A stretch of 64,000 bases of DNA from Kribbella steppae. Lineage in GTDB: Bacteria > Actinomycetota > Actinomycetes > Propionibacteriales > Kribbellaceae. Positions 23,829 through 31,168 of this stretch are shown here, piece by piece. The translations under genes were made by a program, and so were the position numbers. The first letter of the stretch is position 1. Every line of letters starts with the position of its first letter. The stretch covers positions 186,001 to 250,000 of the forward strand of contig NZ_SLWN01000012.1 in the NCBI RefSeq assembly GCF_004342025.1. The letters run 5' to 3'. A model generated the notes under the pieces. The model searched no databases. It was not told where the DNA came from and saw only the letters and a list, made by a program, of their open reading frames with translations.

Positions 23829-25466
23829 TCAACCCAGCGGAGCGCGCAACTCGACCATCGTGCCGTGGGTTTGGTTGGACTGCACCAGGACGGTGCCGCC
23901 GAGGGTTTCGGCGCGTTCGCGCAGATTGAGCAGGCCGCTCTGGCGATGCCCGGCGTCGAAGCCGACACCGTTGTCAGCCACCCGGGTGATGACCTCGCCG
24001 TTGGCAACGATGACGTCGACCGTGACCTCGGACGCCTGGGCATGCCGTACGACGTTCGACAGGGACTCCCGGATCGCGGCCAGGATCTGCGGCCGCACGG
24101 TCACCGGTACGGCGGTGTCCAGCGGCCCCTCGCAGGTGAGGCGCGGCCGGAAACCGAGCGATTCGGCGTACTCCGCGACGAGCGACTGGACGTCCGCCCG
24201 CAGCGATCGGTGGCCCGGCTGGTGATGCAAGGCGAAAATGGCGGCCCGCAGGTCGCGGATGGTGGCGTCGATGTCCTCGACGGCCCGGCCGATGCGCTGC
24301 TGGACGTCGACGTCGACCATCCGGTGGATGCCCTGGAGCTGCAGGCCGGTCGCGAACAACCGCTGGATGACCAGGTCGTGCAGATCGCGGGCGATCCGGT
24401 CACGGTCCTCCAGCACCGCGATCATCGACTGGTCCCGCTGGGCCTGCGCCCGGTCCAGGGCGAGCGTCGCCTGACTCGCGAACATCCGGACCAGGTCGGT
24501 GCCCACGGTCACCCCGAGGACGGCGCCGCGCTCGGCGGCCACCAACAACAGACCGCCGGTCACATGCGTCCCGGCGGGCAACCGCGCGACGATGGTGCGC
24601 CCCAGCGATTCGATCTCCGGTACGTCGACCAGCCGGCCACTGTCCTTCACCAGCTGGGCGAGATCGTCGACCACCGCCTGCCGACCACCCTGGAGCACGT
24701 CAGCCAGTCCCGGCAGATCGGCCGGCATCCGCTCACCGACGTACTGCTGGAACTCCTCGGGTCCGTCGATCGCCTCGATCACCAGCTCGTCGTCGTGGAA
24801 CAGCATGACGACGCCGATCCGGGAGTCGGACACCTCACGAGCTCGACGGGCGATCAGCCGGAGCGCGTCGACCGGGTCGAAGTCGCCGAGCATCAGCTGG
24901 GTGATCTCGGCGGTGACCTCGTGCCAGCGGCGCCTGCGCTCGGTGTCGGCGTACAGGCGGGCGTTGTCGATCACGACGCCGGCCGCGGCCGCGAGCGCGG
25001 TGACCGCGTGCTCGTCCTCCTCGGTGAAGTGGGCGCCTGCGGTCTTCTCGGTCAGGTAGAGGTTGCCGTAGACGTGGCCCCGGGTGCGGATCGGTACGCC
25101 GAGGAAGCGCTTCATCGGCGGGTGGTTCGGAGGGAAGCCGAACGACTGCGGATGCGCGGTCAGGTCTTCGAGCCGGAGCGGGACCGGCTGCTCGATCAGC
25201 AGTCCGAGGAGACCGTGACCCTCCGGAGTCGGGCCGATTGCGGCGACCTCCTCCTCGGTGACGCCGTGGGTGATGAACCTGACCAGGCGCTTACCGTCGG
25301 GGCCGACCACGCCCAGGGCGCCGTACCGGGCGCCGACGAGTTCACAGGCTGCGGTGACGATCCGGTCCAGCGTGCCGCTGAGGTCCAGATCGGTGCCGAT
25401 CCCGATCACCGCGTCCAGGAGAGCCTTGTCCACGCGGTCCTTCGAAGTCCCTCCCACGCTGTCCAC
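23829..25466 (-). CDS. DosS/DosT-like heme GAF sensor histidine kinase
   Basis: 545 residues: GAF-A (about 20-175), GAF-B (about 190-340), then a HisKA_3/NarL-type transmitter with phospho-acceptor His363 in DRIARDLHDLVIQRLF and an ATPase domain ending in GMTVELRAPLG-like sequence. In GAF-A, FGFPPNHPPM places His115 where Mycobacterium tuberculosis DosS has its heme ligand His149, and GNLYLTEK places Tyr137 where DosS has the distal Tyr171. It is therefore predicted to bind heme and sense O2, NO or CO or redox state, then phosphorylate a DosR-type regulator. No such regulator gene is in the window. It lies 42 bases behind a PPOX gene in one operon. Confidence 0.88.
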   Translation of the reverse strand: MDSVGGTSKDRVDKALLDAVIGIGTDLDLSGTLDRIVTAACELVGARYGALGVVGPDGKRLVRFITHGVTEEEVAAIGPTPEGHGLLGLLIEQPVPLRLEDLTAHPQSFGFPPNHPPMKRFLGVPIRTRGHVYGNLYLTEKTAGAHFTEEDEHAVTALAAAAGVVIDNARLYADTERRRRWHEVTAEITQLMLGDFDPVDALRLIARRAREVSDSRIGVVMLFHDDELVIEAIDGPEEFQQYVGERMPADLPGLADVLQGGRQAVVDDLAQLVKDSGRLVDVPEIESLGRTIVARLPAGTHVTGGLLLVAAERGAVLGVTVGTDLVRMFASQATLALDRAQAQRDQSMIAVLEDRDRIARDLHDLVIQRLFATGLQLQGIHRMVDVDVQQRIGRAVEDIDATIRDLRAAIFALHHQPGHRSLRADVQSLVAEYAESLGFRPRLTCEGPLDTAVPVTVRPQILAAIRESLSNVVRHAQASEVTVDVIVANGEVITRVADNGVGFDAGHRQSGLLNLRERAETLGGTVLVQSNQTHGTMVELRAPLG

Positions 25467-25508
25467 CGTACGGATGCGAGGGCCGCTTGGGAACGACCGT
25501 CGGGCGGG

Positions 25509-25988
25509 TCAGGGCTGCGGGCGCTCACCCCAGGGGAGCAGGCGGCGGCCGGTGAGGGACTCGGTGCCGAGGCGGATCAGTCGTTGCTCGTGCAACGGCG
25601 CCCACGGTCGCAGCGGGTTGGCGCGCTGCAGCCAGACCGCCTCTTCCGGGGGTACGACGGACAGATGGCCGACCGAGGTGACGGTCCAGCCGAGGTGGTG
25701 GTCGAGGTCGATGTCGTCCACCTCGAACGCGACCACATCACCCCGTTCCGCGGCCAGGAACTTCTCCCCGTCGTCGGAGGCGAACACGATCGTGTCGCCG
25801 TCGACCGAGAAGTTGACCAGCCGGACGGCCGGCAGACCGCCCTGGGTGAAGACGAGGCGGCCGACCGGGACGGACTGGAGCAGCCGCAGGCACTCGCCCG
25901 GGTCGAGGATCTCGAGTCCGGTCCGATCGAAGCGCCGTACCGTGTGCATCAACGCCTCCGGCTCACGCGGTGCGGATGCGGCGTCCAC
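25509..25988 (-). CDS. Pyridoxamine 5'-phosphate oxidase (PPOX)-family flavin-binding protein
   Basis: 159 residues with the split-barrel pattern: GECLRLLQSVPVGRLVFTQGGLPAVRLVNF, VFASDDGEKFLAAERGDVVAFEVDDID and WTVTSVGHLSVV. Members bind FMN or F420 and include several DosR-regulon proteins in mycobacteria. No zinc or heme site is visible. It overlaps the preceding PPOX gene by 26 bases and precedes the DosS-like kinase in one operon. The redox partner is unknown. Confidence 0.85.
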   Translation of the reverse strand: MDAASAPREPEALMHTVRRFDRTGLEILDPGECLRLLQSVPVGRLVFTQGGLPAVRLVNFSVDGDTIVFASDDGEKFLAAERGDVVAFEVDDIDLDHHLGWTVTSVGHLSVVPPEEAVWLQRANPLRPWAPLHEQRLIRLGTESLTGRRLLPWGERPQP

Positions 25989-26529
25989 TGACGTGCTCCG
26001 GCTCGATCACGACGAGAACCTCGTTGTCCCCATCCATCAACCTTCCCCATGGCTGCAGCGAGCACCTGCCCGAGATCAGGACACTCCAGCCCTCACGCTC
26101 GGCCTCGTCGATCCGATCCACCTCGAAGGCGACCGGCCCGTCGCCGTACTGGGCGATCGGGGTGGTCGCTCCGGTGCGGATGACCAGCTTCCTGTCGTGC
26201 AGTGTGTAGGTCACCGACATGACCGACAGCCGGCCCTCCAGCTCGAACCCGAGCCGGCCGGAGCCACCCAATGCGAGCAACTCCAGGCACTCGTCCTCCT
26301 TCAGGTGCTCCAGGACCGGGTGCAACGCGGACGATCCGCGCACCGGGATACGCCGGATCCGGTCGGCCACTGTGGTGTCCAGCGCCCCGGCCAACCGGAT
26401 CAAGGCTCCAACTGTCAGAGCGTCCGCATCGGCTCGCACAAACCCCTCCTGCTGCGCGAGTCCGACGCGGCTCACCCGGTTGGACTGATCGTCTCCGTTC
26501 GTCGCCCGGGACTGGTCAGACGTTGTCAT
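25963..26529 (-). CDS. PPOX-family protein with a degenerate helix-turn-helix N-terminus
   Basis: 188 residues. The C-terminal 130 are a PPOX split barrel (ECLELLALGGSGRLGFELEGRL, VAFEVDRIDEAEREGWSVLISG). The N-terminal segment TVGALIRLAGALDTTVADRI matches the last two helices of an XRE helix-turn-helix, as in actinobacterial HTH-PPOX fusions, but the first recognition helices are missing or unrecognisable. It may be a relic or a dimerisation remnant. The ATG at 26529 follows GGGGAG. First gene of the predicted PPOX-PPOX-kinase operon. Confidence 0.8.
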   Translation of the reverse strand: MTTSDQSRATNGDDQSNRVSRVGLAQQEGFVRADADALTVGALIRLAGALDTTVADRIRRIPVRGSSALHPVLEHLKEDECLELLALGGSGRLGFELEGRLSVMSVTYTLHDRKLVIRTGATTPIAQYGDGPVAFEVDRIDEAEREGWSVLISGRCSLQPWGRLMDGDNEVLVVIEPEHVSGRRIRTA

Positions 26530-26585
26530 CGAAGGCTCCCCTCAGCTGCCTCCTCCCATCTCATCGGTCCCCGCGTACGTCGTCG

Positions 26586-26605
26586 CAGTGCCAGAAGTCC
26601 CGGCC
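26586..26605 (-). promoter_or_regulatory. Weak DosR-box-like sequence upstream of the PPOX operon
   Basis: The minus strand contains GCCGGGACTTCTGGCACTGC. It has a perfect GGGACT half-site but only a partial second half. It lies about 65 bp before the ATG at 26529. Confidence 0.4.
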
Positions 26606-26619
26606 GTCCGGGACCTGCG

Positions 26620-27375
26620 TCACCTGCGGTTGAAGACGAGCAGTTCGGTGCGGCCGCCGCTGAGCGGAACGAAATGGCTGCCAGTGAGTTCCAGGTCGCG
26701 CTCGGCCATGAAACGAAGAACCCAGTCGCGCGGAGCGACCGAGTAGATGGAGCCACGGGAAGGCTCGGCCAGCCACGTTTTCGTCATCTGCAGGTCCATG
26801 CAGTCGTCGGTGATGAGGTCGAACGCCACCGTGCCGCCAGGGCGAACCACCCGGGCCATCTCGTCGAAATAGCAGACGGCCGTCACGAACGGGATGTAGC
26901 AGAGCAGTTTGTGCGCGTGCACGAGATCGACCGTGGACGATCCCGATGAGGCCAGCGTGTGGCCGTCGGCCGGATGGAACGTGAGGCTGGGGAACTCGCT
27001 GCGGAGATAGCGGACCCAGTCCGGCGCCGTCTCGTAGACGTCGTACGCCTGCGGCCGCAGTGCCGACATCACCCTTGTCGTGTACCGGCCGGAGCCAGGC
27101 CCGATCTCGAGAACCTTGCCCACCTGAGCCGCCTTGAGCAGACCACTTGCCTCGAGCATCACCTCGACCGTCTCGGCGGTCGCGCCCGGTTCCGAGCTGT
27201 AGCTGTCGAGATAGTCACCCACCGACAGTCCCGCCTCCGCGGCGCGTTTGATCGTCCGTCGGGCCGGCAGGAACGGACTGATCAACGGATCCGTGCTGAA
27301 CCCCCGGACCAGCTGTACGCCGAACGGCCGCAACGCCCCGTTGACCCCCACCTGCAGTCGATCTTTGACAGACAT
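26620..27375 (-). CDS. SAM-dependent methyltransferase-like protein
   Basis: 251 residues from the ATG at 27375, which has GGGGGA eight bases upstream; an in-frame ATG at 27456 lacks an RBS. Motif I is VLEIGPGSGRYT (about 88-99), followed by YDVYETAPDWVRYL, VDLVHAHKLLCYIPF and MARVVRPGGTVAFDLI. The N-terminal 70 residues form an extra helical region. Substrate unknown. It is transcribed from an AT-rich upstream region (27456-27500) and lies just upstream of the PPOX operon on the same strand. Confidence 0.78.
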   Translation of the reverse strand: MSVKDRLQVGVNGALRPFGVQLVRGFSTDPLISPFLPARRTIKRAAEAGLSVGDYLDSYSSEPGATAETVEVMLEASGLLKAAQVGKVLEIGPGSGRYTTRVMSALRPQAYDVYETAPDWVRYLRSEFPSLTFHPADGHTLASSGSSTVDLVHAHKLLCYIPFVTAVCYFDEMARVVRPGGTVAFDLITDDCMDLQMTKTWLAEPSRGSIYSVAPRDWVLRFMAERDLELTGSHFVPLSGGRTELLVFNRR

Positions 27376-27589
27376 TTGCGTGTTCCCCCATGCGTAGGAC
27401 GGCTCCCCCCGGTCGCCCCGCCCCCACGCTGCCAACACCATCCTTGAAAAGTCCACTACCTAAATGCCCTAGTAAATAAGGGGTTTCACTGCTAGCCGTC
27501 ACCGTGAGCCCCAACCTCGTCGCGCACCGATCCGGTCGCCGCGCCAACCTCAGCGCTCAGTAGCAGCAGTCCCACAGGGAGCAGTGGCG

Positions 27590-28321
27590 TCAGCTGCAGC
27601 AGCCGTCAGTGCATTCGCCGGAAGCGCAGCCGCAGCCGGCTGTGCTCGCCGCCCCGGCGACGGGGGCGCAACAGCCTTCGCCGCGCCATGCCTCCCGGCC
27701 TTCCTTGACGGCGACGGCGGCGATGACCAGGCCGGCGATCGGGTCGGCCCAGCCCCAGCCGAGGGTCGCGTTCAGGAGCAGGCCGGCCAGCAGGACGGCG
27801 GACAGGTAGGTGCAGAGCAGAGTCTGGGTGCCATCGGCAACGACCGCGTTGGAGCCGAGAGCCTTGCCGGTACGACGCTGGGTCCAGGACAGGAACGGCA
27901 TGACGATGAGCGACGCGATCGCGAGCCCGATGCCGACCGGTGAGGGATCGGGGTCGCTGCCTCCGATCAGGGCACGGACCGACTCGAAGGTGACGTAGGC
28001 AGCGAGTCCGAAAAAGGAGAACGCCAGCAACCGGAGCGCTTGGCGCTCGCGGGTCTCGGGCAGGCGATGGCGGAACTGCCAGAGGATGATCAGGCCGCTG
28101 GACACCTCGACGACCGAGTCGAGCCCGAAGCCGACCAGGGCAACCGATCCGGCGACCAGCCCGGCGGTGATCGCGATGACGGCCTCGATGACGTTGTACG
28201 TCACCGAAGCACCGGCCAGCAGCTGCGCACGCCGGCTCAAGCGACGCCGCTGCTCGGGGTCGGTCGTCCAGGTGCTCGGGGGAGTGCTGATCTGCAGCGG
28301 AATCTGCTGTCGCTCGCTCAC
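27590..28321 (-). CDS. Cation-diffusion-type metal transporter with Cys-rich tail
   Basis: 243 residues with five or six transmembrane helices of the cation-diffusion-facilitator type; acidic residues in helix 2 (GFGLDSVVEVSSG) and in DGTQTLLC are candidate metal ligands. The last 27 residues contain seven cysteines (positions 217, 218, 230, 232, 237, 241, 242), a cytoplasmic metal-binding tail. The GTG at 28321 follows GGAGG and overlaps the stop of an ArsR gene (GTGA), so the transporter is translationally coupled to a sensor with a CmtR-like thiolate site. Likely efflux of soft divalent metals such as Cd or Pb; the metal is inferred. Confidence 0.85.
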   Translation of the reverse strand: MSERQQIPLQISTPPSTWTTDPEQRRRLSRRAQLLAGASVTYNVIEAVIAITAGLVAGSVALVGFGLDSVVEVSSGLIILWQFRHRLPETRERQALRLLAFSFFGLAAYVTFESVRALIGGSDPDPSPVGIGLAIASLIVMPFLSWTQRRTGKALGSNAVVADGTQTLLCTYLSAVLLAGLLLNATLGWGWADPIAGLVIAAVAVKEGREAWRGEGCCAPVAGAASTAGCGCASGECTDGCCS

Positions 28322-28698
28322 GGCTGCACCTCCTGTGCGGCCGTGCCGTAAACGGGGCACAGGGCAACGGCATCGCCGGTCAGGCCGAGCAACCGCTCGG
28401 CGGCCGACAGCAGCTCGAGTGTCGCGTCCGGATGAGTGAGACTGAACAGCGAGGCCCGGCCCTGCGGTCGGGAGTCAACCAGTCCGCAGTCGCGCAGGCA
28501 GGCCAAGTGCTTCGACACCGTCGACTGGGCCAGGCCCAGGTGCTCGGTCAGGTCGACGACCCGGTGCTCACCCAACGCAAGATGCCGCACGATGGCCAGC
28601 CGGGACGGATCACTGAACCCGTGGAACAGACACGCCGCCACACTCAGCGCAGCGCCTTCGTCAACCCCAGGATCCTCAATCCGAGTTGTCATCGCCAT
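28318..28698 (-). CDS. ArsR/SmtB-family metal sensor, CmtR-like
   Basis: 126-residue winged-helix repressor. The DNA-recognition helix region contains LGLAQSTVSKHLACLRDCGLV: Cys67 and Cys71 match the Cys57/Cys61 pair of Mycobacterium CmtR, and Cys114 (ALCPVYG) matches its Cys102. CmtR senses Cd(II) and Pb(II) through this triad. It represses its own operon with the downstream Cys-tailed transporter. Its ATG is leaderless and is itself covered by a 7-2-7 palindrome. Confidence 0.88.
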   Translation of the reverse strand: MAMTTRIEDPGVDEGAALSVAACLFHGFSDPSRLAIVRHLALGEHRVVDLTEHLGLAQSTVSKHLACLRDCGLVDSRPQGRASLFSLTHPDATLELLSAAERLLGLTGDAVALCPVYGTAAQEVQP

Positions 28699-28706
28699 TT
28701 GGCGAT
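28691..28706. promoter_or_regulatory. Operator palindrome of the CmtR-like operon
   Basis: ATCGCCATTTGGCGAT: arms ATCGCCA and TGGCGAT are perfect inverted repeats two bases apart. They cover the leaderless start codon (28696-28698) and touch the -10 element, so a bound repressor would block initiation. Confidence 0.6.
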
Positions 28707-28710
28707 GTTA
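28705..28710 (-). promoter_or_regulatory. -10 element of the CmtR-like operon
   Basis: TAACAT on the minus strand ends six bases before the ATG at 28698, indicating a leaderless mRNA. Confidence 0.55.
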
Positions 28711-28761
28711 ACACCAATCTGACTGGTGCGGCGTGGCCTGTGCAGGGCTCATTCTTGCGGC

Positions 28762-29943
28762 ATGGGTAAAGAGGTGGGGCGGCTTTCGTATCTGGACTGG
28801 CTGCGGGTGCTGGCGGTGTTCGGGGTGTTCCTGTTCCACAGCTTGCGGCCGTTCGACGATGCGGACTGGCACGTGAAGAACGCGGAGCGGAGTGAGGGGA
28901 TCTCGATCGCGATCGCGTTCCTCGGGTTGTGGGGGCTCGCGTTCTTCTTCCTGTTGTCGGGGGCAGGTGCGTGGCTGGCGTTGCGGTGGCGGACCGCCGG
29001 CGGCTTCGTGAAGGAGCGGCTGCTCCGGTTGCTGCTGCCGTTCGTGATCGTCTACGTGCTGCTGTCGCCGCCGCAGTACCTGCTCGAAGAGCACCACAAG
29101 GGCCGGCCGGGCGCGTCCTTGCAGGCGTTCTTCAGCGACCTGGGTGGGGACGCGCCGCTGTGGCTACGCGACACCTACCACCTGTGGTTCCTGGTCTATC
29201 TGCTGCAGTTCGCGCTGCTTGGTCTGCCGATCTTCCTCTGGCTTCGCGGACCGCACGGTCGGCGGTTGGTCGACTGGATCGTCCAACGGTGCCTACGCCG
29301 CGGGACGATCCTCCTGCTCGCCGTGCCGCTCGTCCCGGTGCACCTCGTGCTGCTGGCCGCGCCCGGACCCGATCACGGCTGGGGCGAGTTCGTATTCTTC
29401 TTCGACTTCTTCGTCGTCGGCTTCCTGGTGCTGTCGGACGACCGGCTGGCCGCGGCGGTACGACGAGACGCCGTACCAGGCCTCATCCTCGGCATCACCG
29501 CGTTCGTCACCGGCGTGGCCACCGCGATCATCGACTTCCTCGAAGGCTGGTGGGAGGACCCGGGCTATTCCTGGCCGTACGTCTGGTACTCGCTGCTGAT
29601 CACCTTCGCGGTCTGGGGCTGGCTGGTCGCCGTACTGGGCGGCGGCATGCGCCTCCGCGCGTTCCAGCGACCGCTACCGACACCACTGGCCCGCGCTGCG
29701 ATGCCGTTCTTCCTGGTCCATCAGCCGATCATCCTGCTGATCGCGTTCTACGTCGTCGACTGGAACGCCGGCCTCTGGACCAAGTACGCCGTACTGATGC
29801 CGGCAGCGTTCCTGGTGTCAGCCGGACTGGCCTGGCTGCTGTCGACCCTGCCGGGTGTCTCGGTCCTCTTCGGTGTGAAGCGGCAGAGCGTGCCAGTCGA
29901 GCATCGGCCGGACAGAGCGAAGGAAGAGCGACTGGGGGAGTAG
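28762..29943 (+). CDS. Acyltransferase-3 family membrane protein
   Basis: 393 residues from the ATG at 28762, with about ten transmembrane helices. The N-terminal motif RLSYLDWLRVLAVFGVFLFHSLRPFD contains the conserved R/D and the catalytic-type His of acyltransferase-3 proteins. Members O-acylate sugars, lipids or antibiotics in or across the plasma membrane. The acceptor is unknown. The start codon is six bases after CATTCT, a possible leaderless promoter. A polar Arg/Glu-rich tail ends the protein. Confidence 0.85.
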   Translation: MGKEVGRLSYLDWLRVLAVFGVFLFHSLRPFDDADWHVKNAERSEGISIAIAFLGLWGLAFFFLLSGAGAWLALRWRTAGGFVKERLLRLLLPFVIVYVLLSPPQYLLEEHHKGRPGASLQAFFSDLGGDAPLWLRDTYHLWFLVYLLQFALLGLPIFLWLRGPHGRRLVDWIVQRCLRRGTILLLAVPLVPVHLVLLAAPGPDHGWGEFVFFFDFFVVGFLVLSDDRLAAAVRRDAVPGLILGITAFVTGVATAIIDFLEGWWEDPGYSWPYVWYSLLITFAVWGWLVAVLGGGMRLRAFQRPLPTPLARAAMPFFLVHQPIILLIAFYVVDWNAGLWTKYAVLMPAAFLVSAGLAWLLSTLPGVSVLFGVKRQSVPVEHRPDRAKEERLGE

Positions 29944-29985
29944 CCGCGCCAGTCCGAGAGAGATGTCAGCCTCCTGGGCAGAAGC

Positions 29986-29991
29986 TAGAGT
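29986..29991 (+). promoter_or_regulatory. -10 element of the ArsR gene at 29999
   Basis: TAGAGT ends seven bases before the ATG. Immediately downstream the near-palindrome CGAAGCATGCATTCG covers the start codon and could be the autoregulatory operator. Confidence 0.5.
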
Positions 29992-29998
29992 GCGAAGC

Positions 29999-30361
29999 AT
30001 GCATTCGTCGATCGAAGACTTCGAGATGCCGAACGACGAACAGGTGCACCTGGCGGCCGAGTCCTTCCGGCTGCTCGCCGACCCGACCCGCATCAAGGTG
30101 CTGTGGGCACTGCTGCAGGGCGAGTCGTCGGTCGCCTGTCTGGCCGAGCTGGCCGGCGCCGCGCCCGCCGCGGTCAGCCAGCATCTCGCCAAGCTCCGCC
30201 TGGCCGGCCTGGTCAAGGGCCGCCGCGAGGGAACCTTCGTCTACTACTCGGCCGCCGACCACCACGTGCAGCGGCTGCTCGACCAGGCTCTCTTCCACGC
30301 CGACCACGTCGACCGGGACCTTCCCGCCGACGCCCATCCCGCCGACGCCCATCCCGCCTGA
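29999..30361 (+). CDS. ArsR/SmtB-family metal sensor, CzrA/NmtR-like
   Basis: 120-residue winged-helix repressor (HTH about residues 45-70, AAPAAVSQHLAKLRLAGL). Helix 5 reads DHHVQRLLDQALFHADH: Asp87, His89, His100 and His103 have exactly the spacing of the alpha5 metal site of CzrA and SmtB. A His-containing tail with a five-residue duplication (DAHPADAHPA) recalls the extra ligands of the Ni/Co sensor NmtR. It should sense Zn, Co or Ni and repress a transporter. None lies next to it, so its target is elsewhere or is only itself. Confidence 0.88.
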   Translation: MHSSIEDFEMPNDEQVHLAAESFRLLADPTRIKVLWALLQGESSVACLAELAGAAPAAVSQHLAKLRLAGLVKGRREGTFVYYSAADHHVQRLLDQALFHADHVDRDLPADAHPADAHPA

Positions 30362-30363
30362 GC

Positions 30364-31017
30364 TCAGACGCTGCGCAGGACCGACACCACGATGCCGAGG
30401 ACGACCGCGTTGTCCCCGTCGATCACCTCGTACGCCGGGTTGCGCGGCTCCAGGTACACGTGCCCGTTGCGCCGGCGAAACACCTTCACCGTCGCCTCCT
30501 CGTCGATCATCGCGGCGACGATCTGACCGGAGTGCGCCTCGGACTGCTGCCGGACCACGACGATGTCGCCGTCACAGATGGCCGCGTCGATCATCGACTC
30601 ACCGCGGACCCGCAGGCCGAACACGTTCCCGCGCCCGGTCAGCTCGCGTGGCAACTGCATCACGTCGTCCACGTGCTCGATGGCGGCGATCGGCGTACCG
30701 GCGGCGATATCACCGACGACCGGCACCGGCACCGAGTCCTCGCCCGACTCCCGGGCGGAGGTCTCCTGCAGGAACATCCGTACGTCGATTGGTCGCGAGA
30801 CCGACGGGCTGCGGCGCAGGAATCCCTTGTCCTCGAGGCTGGTCAGATGCTTGGACACCGATGAGGAGGACTTCAGCCCGACCGCGTCACCGATCTGCCG
30901 GCTGCTGGGCGCGTAGCCGTACCTGACCACCCAGTCGCGGATCACCACCAGCATCCGCTGCTGCCGCTCCGGCAGCGCCGCCGTGTCCAGGTCCCCGAAA
31001 AGCTCCACATCAGTCAC
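30364..31017 (-). CDS. lexA: LexA-family SOS repressor / autoprotease
   Basis: 217 residues from the GTG at 31017. The N-terminal winged helix contains SSRQIGDAVGLKSSSSVSKH. The S24 domain has the Ala106-Gly107 cleavage site (DIAAGTPIAA), nucleophile Ser141 (RGESMIDAAICDGD) and Lys178 (EEATVKVF). It represses SOS genes and cleaves itself when RecA filaments form. The promoter is leaderless (TAGCAT). No GAAC-N4-GTTC SOS box was found in front of it, so it may not be autoregulated in the usual way and could be a second LexA of the genome. Convergent with the ArsR gene. Confidence 0.92.
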   Translation of the reverse strand: MTDVELFGDLDTAALPERQQRMLVVIRDWVVRYGYAPSSRQIGDAVGLKSSSSVSKHLTSLEDKGFLRRSPSVSRPIDVRMFLQETSARESGEDSVPVPVVGDIAAGTPIAAIEHVDDVMQLPRELTGRGNVFGLRVRGESMIDAAICDGDIVVVRQQSEAHSGQIVAAMIDEEATVKVFRRRNGHVYLEPRNPAYEVIDGDNAVVLGIVVSVLRSV

Positions 31018-31024
31018 TCGCGGA

Positions 31025-31030
31025 ATGCTA
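31025..31030 (-). promoter_or_regulatory. -10 element of lexA
   Basis: TAGCAT on the minus strand ends seven bases before the GTG at 31017; no RBS in between. Confidence 0.5.
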
Positions 31031-31168
31031 GAACCCCGCACCGACAACCTCCGGACCCGCCGCGCCGTGCGTGCCACTTTCCCCGCCAGCCGGATTGGCA
31101 ACATCCGGAACTCGTCTCCGACGTCGCCCACGAGAGCGTGCACCGGGCACGCCAGGTCGGAGGTCGTG

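Noticed and set aside
23865..25991. 708-codon plus-strand frame opposite the DosS-like kinase and PPOX genes
   Set aside because: It is the mirror frame of real high-GC genes: composition is Arg/Asp/Gly/Val-rich without any domain, and the minus-strand genes have complete catalytic motifs.
30600..30640. SOS-box-like GAACACGTTC inside lexA
   Set aside because: The GAAC and GTTC halves are separated by two bases instead of four, and it lies inside the coding region.
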